Of a stretch of 64,000 nt of DNA, positions 55,598-64,000 are shown piece by piece. The DNA comes from Mikania micrantha. Taxonomy: Eukaryota; Streptophyta; Magnoliopsida; Asterales; Asteraceae. A program made the translations under genes and the position numbers. The stretch lies in NCBI GenBank assembly GCA_009363875.1, contig CM018690.1, positions 1,786,788-1,850,787 of the forward strand, given 5' to 3'. The notes beneath the pieces were generated by a model that saw nothing but the letters and a program-made list of their open reading frames with translations, searched no databases and was not told the origin of the DNA. How positions within the stretch are numbered: the first letter of the stretch is position 1; the number at the start of each line of letters is the position of its first letter.

Positions 55598-58500
55598 TTA
55601 CAGTATGAAATTTGAAATGTTGATGTGTAAACCAGATGGTTTCTGATATTCAACTTTGACTTTAGAGCAAGTCAAACATTTGCTAACGTACTTAGCAATG
55701 TCAGCTTTCATGTGAGGCCACCAATACAGTGCCTTCAAGTCATGATACATCTTATCTGATCCCGGATGGACTGAATATCTGGATTTGTGCACTTCATCCA
55801 TCACGAGTTCCCTTAAACCACCATGCAAAGGTATCCAAAGTCGATTCATGAAACAACGAGTTCCATCAGGCATGACATCCAATTGTCTTTCCATCCCTCG
55901 TAAGGATTCATGTTCCAAGTTATCCTTTTCTAAGGCTTCAAGATGAGCACTGCGTACCTTGTCAGGTAAGTCAGTATGTATCGTCATCATAAGTGTGTGA
56001 ACCCGTCTTGTCGATGTTGTGTCTTTTCTGCTTAACGCATCAGCTACCACGTTAGCTTTTCCCGGATGGTACTTGATTGCGCATTCGTAATCAGTCAACA
56101 ACTCGACCCATCGTCGCTGTCTCATATTGAGTTCCTTCTGATCAAAGATATGTTGCAAACTCTTATGATCAGTGTAAATGGTACACTTGGTTCCATATAA
56201 GTAATGCCTCCAAATCTTCAAAGCAAATACCACTGCTCCTAACTCCAAGTCATGGGTAGTGTAATTCTTTTCGTGTGGTCGTATTTGCCTTGAAGCGTAA
56301 GCAATCACTTTATCACGCTGCATCAACATACATCCCAAACCCTGTGCAGATGCGTCACAATACACCACAAAGTCTTCTGTTCCTTCCGGTAAGGACAGAA
56401 TCGGTGCATTGCAGAGTTTTTGTTTCAGTAACTAGAATGAAGCTTCCTGTTTATCAGTCCAGTTATACTTTGTTCCTTTGTGAGTAAGAGCTGTAAGTGG
56501 TTGAGCGATCTTTGAGAAACCCTCAATGAATCGTCAATAATAACCCGCCAAACCAAGGAATTGTCGTACCTCGGTAGGGGTCTTTGGTGCTTCCCAATTC
56601 TTAATCGCTTCAATTTTTGCTGGATCAACATGTATGCCCTTTTCATTGACTATATGACCCAAGAATTGAACTTCTCGCATCCATAAGTCACATTTCGAGA
56701 ACTTAGCGTACAATTGTTCTTGTTTCAATAATTCTAATAGCAATCGAAGGTGTTCAGCATGCTCCTCCTCAGACTGAGAATAGATGAGTATGTCATCAAT
56801 GAAAACAATGACAAACTTATCAAGATAAGGTTTGCATACTCGATTCATGAGATCCATGAATACTGCTGGAGCGTTTTTCAACCCAAATGGCATGACCAAG
56901 AATTCGTAACGGCCATAGCGCGTTCTGAATGTTGTCTTTGGAATATCTTCCTCTTGGACTCTGAGTTGATGGTAACCCGATCTGAGATCAATCTTCGAGT
57001 AGTAACTCGAAACCTTGCAACTGATCGAACAGATAGTCAATTCTAGGTAACGGATACCGGTTTTTTATGGTAACCTTGTTAAGTTCCCGGTAATCGATAC
57101 ACATACGGAAAGTCCCGTCCTTTTTCTTGACAAATAAGACTGGAGCTCCCCATGGTGAAAAACTAGGTTGTATAATGCCCTTATCCAACAACTCTTGCAG
57201 TTGTGTAGATAACACTTGCATTTCTGACGGTGCAAGTCGATAAGGCGCCCTAGCTATCGGTGCTGCGTCTGGTGTAAGGTCGATTCGAAATTCCACTTGT
57301 TTGACAGGTGGTAATCCCGGTAGGTCTTCTGGAAATACTTCAGGAAATTCACAAACTACTGGGATGTCTTCAATCTTCTTCTCAGCTACCGGCTTCTCAG
57401 TTATAAGTGCTATAACTGCTGTATGACCTTTACGCAGACATTTGTGTGCTTTCATACAAGATATGAGACGCAGTGGCGTACTGCTCTTCTCGCCTTGTAC
57501 ATATAGTGTCTCTCCATGTGGAAGAGGTATACGAACGATCTTTTCATGGCATACTATTTCAGCCTGGTGTTTCGACAACCAGTCCATGCCAATGACTACA
57601 TCAAAACTGCCTAAAGTGATAGGCATAAGGTCAATTTCTCGTGTTTGACCCATCAAATCAAGCATACATCCCTTGAGGATTTGTTCAACAACAATTAACT
57701 TGCCATCAGCTAGTTCTACAGTGTATGGGTTTTCTAAGGCAGTAGGACTAACATTTAGCAACTTAGAAAATGTACTAGATACAAAACTCCGGTCTGCACC
57801 AGTATCAAATAGCATAGAGGCATAGTGATTATTCAAGAGGAACGTACCCGTGACAATGTTGGGATCCTCCCCTGCTTGTCGTCCTCCAATCACAAACGCC
57901 CTGCCCCTAGCACCATTGTTGTTGTTATTGGTGCCGTTGCCATTACCGTTGCTGTTTGTATCATTGGCCCCGCCCTTCTTGAGTTGTGGGAAATCCTTTT
58001 TGAAATGCCCCAGCTTGCCACACTCGTAACACCCTTTCTGATTGTTGTTCTGATTGTTGGAGTTGTTTTGCAGTTCCCCGCGGCAGTCTTTGGCTGCATG
58101 CCCTCCTTTACCACATCGTTGGCACCGATACTTATCACACTGATTCCCAACATGATGGAATCCACATTTGTTGCACTTTGGGTATTTACCAATATACCCC
58201 CCAGATGACTTCTGACCACTGTTCGAATTGTGATAAGTTTTGGTTGAATCCTGCTTGCGGTTCTGCTGAAACGATTGTTGGCTGAAATTCTTGGAATTGC
58301 TGCTTTCCCACTTCCTCTTGTGGTCTCCCACCTTAGTAGTTGTTGTTCGTTTAGGCAGAGTTCCTTGTAACACTGCATGATCAGTCAGTTGATGCTCCAA
58401 CCGAACAGCTTGTTGAATAGTGGTGGGATTTGCAGAAGTGACTAACCCCTGGATCAGAGGCACTAATCCCCCAATGTACCTCTCAATCCACTTGCTTGGT

Positions 58501-59014
58501 GGAGTAGCCATGTGAGGTAAGAGTCTGGCTAGTTCATGTGATCGAGTAGTGTACTCCTCGATATTAGATCCCTCCATCTTCAGATGCCAATATTCCTCTT
58601 CCAGCTTCTGCATTTCACTGCGAGGGCAATATTCTTCTTGCAGTAATGTCTTGAACCCATTCCAGGTTAAGGAATTATCTTCTCCCAATCCCAAAGTCTG
58701 AACATTAGAATTCCACCAAGTCAATGCTGGACCCTCCAACGTACTTGTAGCATATTTGACTTTGTTTTCCTCCGGACAGTTACACATTTCAAATACTGAT
58801 TCTGCTTTCTTAATCCATCGAAGGAGTCCAATGGCCCCTTCCGATCCTTTGAAATTATGAGGTTTGCAGTCCAAGAACGTCTTGAACGTGCACACCTGTG
58901 GGTTCACCAATCCCCCTGCTGGACCATGTGGTCCTGTCGTGTGTGTCTGGGTGTAGTTCGCGATAGCCTCCGCGACCCTGTTGTTGATGTCATATGTATG
59001 TTCTCGTCAGCCAT
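55598..59014 (-). pseudogene. gag-protease-RT-RNase H of element C, truncated
   Basis: Gag probably starts at 59014 (MADENIHMTS) and is frameshifted near 58905. The long open piece 58910-56988 then covers capsid, zinc knuckles (CQRCGKGGHAAKDC and CYECGKLGHFKKDF, the latter with its last Cys replaced by Phe), protease (LFDTGADRSFVS) and the start of RT (YPLPRIDYLFDQLQG). After a frameshift near 57000, 57040-56534 has RT with FIDDILIYS. A stop near 56525 and a frame change near 56420 precede RNase H (56368-55598, YCDASAQGLG). It breaks off in the integrase zinc finger after CLTCSKVKVEYQKPSG. The catalytic integrase is missing, so this copy could only move with help. Confidence 0.9.
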
Positions 59015-59252
59015 GATCTTCATAGTTAAAATGAGTGTTAGAGAGTTATCGAAGTCTAATGTGAAATGTGTAAACAATACAACAAACAAACATGTAACTG
59101 TATGATTTAACACAACTGTTGGCAATAAGTAATAACTTTCCAATAGATAATAATTCAAAGTGATTACAATGCTTTCAATATCAAAACATAAGGTTTCAAA
59201 CATCTAATACAGGGACACAACCCGCCCCTTCTAGGTTTAAAATAAAAAGAAA

Positions 59253-59861
59253 TCAGGCATCCTCAATAGTAGAATCAGCATCAGAATCAACATCCTGTGC
59301 TGGTATCTCCTCGTTTTCCTCTTCCTCCTCTTGGTCGGATACAAACTGCTCCTCCAACGTAATCAACCTCCCCTCAGCGATGTCAGCTCGGTGTTCCTCC
59401 TCCTGCACTCGTGTAGTCAGATGTACAATGTGAGACTCCATCCCCTGGACTACACTATGAAGCTCCGCATATCGAGCGTTCACATCTCTGAGCTCCTGCG
59501 CGATGTGCTTGATCCTATCATTAACCCACTTTGACTCCCAGGTCAGTCGGGCGACATCATCAGCCTCAAATCGTGACCTCTTAGAGGCACAAAATGTAGG
59601 TGGCATATGGTAGGAAAACTCCTCAGCGGGATCCTCCTCAGGAGCCTCCTGTGGGTCCTCCTGCGGTGCCTCCTCAGGATCCTCTTTAGGATCCTCCTCT
59701 GGATCCTCCTCCAGGTCGTCCTCGTCGGGATCCTCCTCCGAATCCTCCACTGGAACCTCCTCGGGATCCTCCTCCGGATCCTCCTCAAAATCCTGAAATG
59801 CTGGAGCTATCGGCTCCTCGTCCTCAAGTACGATCACGTGCGGTGGTGATGGTGTTGCCAT
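59253..59861 (-). CDS. extra acidic ORF upstream of gag in element C
   Basis: A sense-strand ORF between the primer-binding site and gag. The frame opens at 59936, but the Met at 59861 (MATPSPPHVIVLEDEEP) is a more natural start and gives 202 residues. Residues about 20-75 are repeats of E/D-E-D-P, encoded by GGATCCTCCTC-like DNA repeats. The rest (from about residue 95) is helical and coiled-coil-like (WVNDRIKHIAQELRDVNARY, then HLTTRVQEEEHRADIAEGRL), with an acidic end. There is no membrane span, unlike the ORF at the same place in element A. Both share only position, an acidic or low-complexity N-terminal part and a coiled-coil-like part. Function unknown. Confidence 0.6.
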   Translation of the reverse strand: MATPSPPHVIVLEDEEPIAPAFQDFEEDPEEDPEEVPVEDSEEDPDEDDLEEDPEEDPKEDPEEAPQEDPQEAPEEDPAEEFSYHMPPTFCASKRSRFEADDVARLTWESKWVNDRIKHIAQELRDVNARYAELHSVVQGMESHIVHLTTRVQEEEHRADIAEGRLITLEEQFVSDQEEEEENEEIPAQDVDSDADSTIEDA

Positions 59862-59981
59862 ATTTGTTACATAATACCATATGTAAATACTATGAAAAAC
59901 CCAGATGTATAAACAAATGTGTCTAATGTCTAACATTTATAGTCTAAGTCTACTAATGCAAACCTAATTCGCTATAACCAA

Positions 59982-59995
59982 TGGCTCTGATACCA
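59982..59995 (-). other. primer-binding site of element C
   Basis: Plus strand TGGCTCTGATACCA, three bases before the LTR start at 59999; initiator tRNA-Met type. Confidence 0.9.
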
Positions 59996-59998
59996 ATC

Positions 59999-60300
59999 TG
60001 TCACAACCCCAAATTTCCGCTAACGGAATCATACCGTTTGGGACGTGACAAACCAGGATCTCAGAACATTAGACATAACGAAAGACCTCTATATGCTTTT
60101 CAAACATAACCTTGGTTTAAAACTATAATATCAAAGTTATAACATTGCGGAAGCGTTTTGAAAACAATAACAAACGTAACGGTTTGAAAACTGTAAATTA
60201 CAAGTCAAAATCTCAAATGTCCAAATTCAAAATACAAGAATTAAAATATGCATGCGACTCCACATCCTAGTCCAAGCTTGCTTGTTCTTGTACCTTAACG
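59999..60300 (-). repeat. 5' LTR of element C, cut by element D
   Basis: 302 bp matching the start of the LTR at 40641 almost base for base (TGTCACAACCCCAAATTTC). It stops at the insertion point of element D. The five bases TAACG before 60301 are the presumed left target duplication of D. Confidence 0.85.
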
Positions 60301-60665
60301 TGTCACACCCCGAGCCGGCGGGCTGGATCGACTTTCCCGCCGGGCAGAAGGTTCCCGGGGCGCGATATCGTTTGATAATCGAATTGATCAGATTGTTTGC
60401 ATAGCACATGATGTATAATTGAGAAATGTAAACATGACAATGATATAGAATTACAAAGTTAAATTACAATGTATCGTTCATAATTTAACCAAGTAAATCT
60501 ATCCAAAAGAATCAATGTGTTTATATCTTGTAACTGTACAAGATCTACAAAATATGATTCATTGTTTTGTCATTTGCAAAAGTATGATCACACAAAATGT
60601 AGCTAGGTCTTCTAAAAGTCCTCTAGCTATGTTCTTGATGCCTGGTGACTAAACCTGTTCGTCAC

Positions 60666-62369
60666 CTGAGAAAACATGCATTTAAACAAAGTCAACACTA
60701 GGTTGGTGAGTTCATAAGTTTAGTAATTGAAAACCTTGAAATGTTCATGCACACAGTCACAATGTCATACTTGCTACTTGTAATGATTGCTTCACCTGCT
60801 CCACCCAATGGCCTTTCCCTAGTTATATGTACAAGTGGAGTATCACCTGATCAAGCATGCTTATATATAGGGCATACGAAAGGGTCAAGCCCAGACGCCA
60901 TCCCACCACATGCTCAGTCAATTTCCACACCACTTGCGATACAACTAAAGATATCCATTTCCCAATTGTTCGACTTGTCCGATGTGTATTCATTTGTGTA
61001 TCATATGTAGAATAATATAACGTGAGAGGGGTTTAGTTATCAACCCTAAGTATTGATAAACCCTTGATATGTTAAGGAATTTAGATTAATTTAATCTGGT
61101 CCTTGTATTATTCTATTACCTGTGGGGTTAACTGTTAATCACTTTTAAATATTAAGAGTGTTAGTTAACCAATTGTCATTTGTTCTCACTTGAAGTGCAT
61201 AGAGCCTAAAAGGAATCCATTGTACTCCTCACATAATCAGAGTACAATGCATCCGATTTACCTCTACCACCTTGTATTCCTAATGTCCTCAGCGAGAGCT
61301 ATTACTAGTAGTGAAACATGAGGTGAGATCAATTCCTCAACCTACTAAAAAATAGGGTCCCGTTGGATTAATTACAATATTCCTGTTTATTAATATCACC
61401 ATGTGACGCTTTCCCAGAACCTGACTTGAAGTCGCCCTGTTACCGGTCATACGTTACCGGCCAATGAGTCATTATGATCAACATACTGGCCCTACAAGCT
61501 AGAGGTTTGTCAAACCTATGATACCACTATGTTATCGTTGGTTTAGTCACGTCAAACTAACTGGTCAGCGATTTCAATAAGGGGTTTACATGATTAACTT
61601 GAATACATAGCACATGATTGAAATGATATAATACAACAGTTCAATAGCAATTAATTGTATTGTGTTCATCGATGTGTCATCTGTCATCATTGTCGTATGT
61701 TCTCGTGATTATTAACAAAGTTAAATAAGAACTTGTCTTATTAAATTATGTTAATCATTGTGTGAATGATGTTGTTATCATGAAGTTACATTATCATGAT
61801 TATCATTCCTTGTTATTCCATGTAATCACCATGTTGTCACTAAGCGGTAATAAGAACCTGTCTTATTTCCCTTAGTCGACTCAGGTGGTGGATGATTCTT
61901 GTACCATGTTCTCTTGTAATATGTGTTGAGTTATAGGCTAAGTGTTATAAGTACTTGACTTACTACTCTTAGTTAACTCTAGTGTAGAATGATATTATAA
62001 AGATGTGTTATCGTTATATCATTCCTGTGTTTTGTTTCTTGTCATCATGTTCATCTGTGTTCATCTCAATGTTTGTTCTTGTAAGAATAACTAAGTGTTG
62101 TGAGATATAATCTTACAACTAGGTTATTCTATTCTGTTGATGAGTTATGAAATTATATTATCATATTCATCATAGTTAATCTTGTTATATCATATGATCA
62201 TACAAGCATGCATATAATGATAAACGATAATAATTAAATCTATATTATCAAATCAAAGTATAATCAATATGTTAAACATTAAACTTTTAAATAAATAAAA
62301 GTTAAGCATGTTTCTTAGCCCCGAGAATTTAAAATCAGTTAAGATTAGAAAAGGGGCATATGAACTCAC
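60666..62369 (-). other. intron-like segment in LTR D
   Basis: Minus strand donor CTACAAG|GTGAGTTCATATG followed by CCCCTTTTCT, and acceptor GCATGTTTTCTCAG|G ending at 60666. Plus-strand GGTGAGTTCATA at 60705-60716 gives a 12-bp complement to the donor, the longest of the four families. Confidence 0.55.
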
Positions 62370-62889
62370 CTTGTAGCAGTTGAGGGTTGACTTAGCTTAA
62401 ACGAGAATGCACGCGCTCTTGTTTGTACTTGAGTTTGTTTTCACGATCATGTATTCATTTCACGATGGTTGTACTTATGAGTATAAATTTGTAGGGATTC
62501 GTGTGTGCGCGTATGTGTTAGCCATCAAATTTGGCTAACACTCGTAAGTCTCAATCATTGTTCTTCATTCGGCCCAGGTTCTTTGGTTAGAGTTCATCAT
62601 TAGTATTTTTTGCTATATTGTGTGTCTTACTTGTTTCATTGTCATAACAAGTTATGAGACTTTTAACCCATAAGAATTTCTAAACATATTACTTAGAAAT
62701 TTAATTTGTTTTAACCCCAACTATAAACTATTTGAAAGTGTTGTCATTCTTTTTGATGCGTCGAAGTACTTGACAGATGACCCCTTGCGTTTTAACACAC
62801 TTTGATCGAATTCTAGGTATTAATTGATCATTAAGGTATGTGTCATAAGTCTTGTAGTTTACTTGAGTTTTATGTGTTCATTTATGTAA

Positions 62890-63490
62890 TGACTATGTGG
62901 GCCATTTGTCATCATGGGCCGAAATAAGGTGGTCATGGGCTCATTGTTTGTGTTTGGGCTGAACAAGTAGGATTGGGCCAAATCAGTGGGTTGTGTTGAA
63001 CTAATTAATGGGCTTTACACCAATCAAACCATCTTGGGCCAAGATATTGAGACTGGGCCGAACAATAGTCCTTGGGCCAATTTAGTGTAGAATAGCATTG
63101 GGCCAAACTGTTGGGTTGTAAGAATAACTGGGCCAAACAGATGTGGGCTGAAAATAAAGAGGTTCTGGGCCTGAGGGTGTTTGTCTTGGTCGATTGTGAT
63201 TATCACAGGAACAGGTTGAATGAGTTTTGTCTCCAGAATGAAGGTGGGCGACTGGTGGTTGCCGGATGATTGTAGGCCGAATAAGGGACATAGCCGAATA
63301 GCACATCTTGGTCGAATGAGGGAGCTGGTGGAATGAAGGAAGACTGGGTGAATGAAGTGACTGCCGTATGAGATTTCCATAAGCTCCGAATGGGGCTCCC
63401 TTCGGGCGAATCAAAGGCAATCCAGTCTCTTTCGAGCCATGCCCATTCGTGGGTTTTCTTTCGGCCGAATGGCCTGTTTCGGCCATGCTG
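62890..63490. repeat. TGGGCC / GGCCGAAT word array in LTR D
   Basis: About fifteen TGGGCC-type words between 62900 and 63180, passing into a series of GGCCGAAT/GTCGAATG variants up to 63490. Spacing is irregular. It occupies the same relative place as the GGTTCG block of LTR B. Confidence 0.75.
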
Positions 63491-64000
63491 TAGCCTCGCC
63501 GCGCCCATGACCCTAAAATCGTGTTCTCAGCCAGGTCAGTGATGGTCCTTCGTGTTGATGAGTGTTAGGACTAGATTCCATGGGTTAGGACTCGAAGGGT
63601 GAGGTGTAGACCCGGTTTGGGCTGATGGTGTAACAAAGGATTCACGAAAACCCTAGTTTTCAGAACTTTGGGTTCGATTTTACCTCAGATTTTGATAGTT
63701 TAACTTCCGATCCGTTGTACTTTCTTGTAGAGAATATCAAGAGCTTCGATTTGGTCCAAAGATGGAAGGATTTGGTTAAGTATTGAGGGAGATATGGAAT
63801 AAAGAAGCTTGAAAATGGTGGTGGGATGAGATATACGGGATTAGGGTTTTGAGAGAAGGAAGAAGAAGAGAGAATGAGTAAAAATGAACTCTTTCAATGT
63901 ATTTATACTACGAGAGGGTTCGGGTTCGTTTTTGTTGCTCGGTTCGCGTTTTCGTTACGTTTCCGGAACGTAACAAGCGTTTTTACGGTTTTTAAATTAA

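Larger units (their letters stand above)
40641..60300 (-). mobile_element. element C: Tekay-like chromovirus, integrase lost
   Basis: Minus-strand order: 5' LTR start (60300-59999, cut by element D), primer-binding site 59995-59982, extra ORF 59861-59253, gag-protease-RT-RNase H 59014-55598, a non-coding stretch where integrase should be, purine tract near 55178-55169, and a 3' LTR in two parts (55168-54876 and 42008-40641) because element B inserted in it. C is therefore older than B and D. Its LTR is the same family as the solo LTR at 15921-29578. Confidence 0.85.
60301..64000 (-). repeat. LTR of element D, B-related family (incomplete)
   Basis: It starts TGTCACACCCCGAGCCGGCGGG like LTR B but is strongly diverged and longer. 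Blocks shared with B include the start, TTATATATAGGGCATA near 60861, the donor and acceptor regions of the intron-like segment, and CGCGCTCTTG near 62412. The LTR runs off the right edge, so the element body lies outside. Orientation is inferred from B. Small frames near 63024-63508 lie in the repeat-rich part and are not taken as genes. Confidence 0.8.

Noticed and set aside
63024..63508. Three overlapping minus-strand frames of 101-134 codons at the right end
   Set aside because: They lie in the TGGGCC/GGCCGAAT word array of LTR D, overlap each other in different frames and show no domain.

Overview
This is plant nuclear DNA. GT-AG introns, long LTR retrotransposons primed by initiator-methionine tRNA (TGGTATCAGAGC sites), a Helitron and a DNA transposon with an Ulp1-type protease all point to a flowering plant. 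The element families resemble those of asterids, perhaps Asteraceae, but that placement is from memory of family resemblance and is not proven. About nine tenths of the window is transposable elements, many nested. I find one probable host gene and no tRNA, rRNA or CRISPR array.

Layout. 1-5438: 3' part of a SIRE/Maximus-like Ty1/copia element (+), with the end of pol, an extra 1068-residue ORF and the 3' LTR. 5439-6158: decayed Ty3/gypsy RT-RNase H fragment (-). 6159-7468: copia-like 5' LTR with primer-binding site and leader (-). 7469-11576: 3' flank and seven reconstructed exons of an unrecognised membrane-protein gene (-). 11891-30307: DNA transposon with long GC-rich inverted repeats and a broken DUF1985-Ulp1 gene (-). 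It holds a 213-bp Helitron and a solo LTR (15921-29578, 5-bp duplication CACTT). The solo LTR is split by a nearly pristine Tekay/Del-like chromovirus (element A, 17045-28220, duplication GGGAC) with an open 1570-codon gag-pol. 30308-40592: truncated, decayed Athila element (-). 40641-60300: Tekay-like element C (-), whose left LTR is split by element B (42009-54870, duplication GTTAA, 4-kb LTRs, decayed gag-pol). C has lost most of its integrase. 60301-64000: another long LTR (element D) inserted in C's right LTR and running off the window.

The most unusual signals are not in proteins. All four Tekay-like LTR families (A, B, C/solo, D), otherwise hard to align, carry the same arrangement on the coding strand: an AG|GTGAGT-like splice donor followed by a CCCCTTT tract, and 0.5-1.7 kb later a pyrimidine-rich CAG acceptor. 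Just before the acceptor lies a segment complementary to the donor. Donor and complement covary between families (GGTGAGTTC with GAACTCACC; GGTGCGTAC with GTATGCACC), suggesting a structured intron inside the LTR. Separately, unrelated elements carry dense arrays of family-specific CpG-rich words: near-palindromes GGCGTnnCGCC in the DNA-transposon ends and LTR A and GCACGGTCGTGC in Athila, plus GGTTCG in LTR B and GGCCGAA in LTR D. Elements A and C also carry an extra sense ORF between the primer-binding site and gag.

The elements relate by nesting and decay rather than by shared function. A is the youngest (LTRs almost identical, reading frame open), B is somewhat older, and the C and Athila copies are broken. 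The host gene is flanked by elements on both sides; the DNA transposon begins about 310 bp upstream of its proposed start codon.
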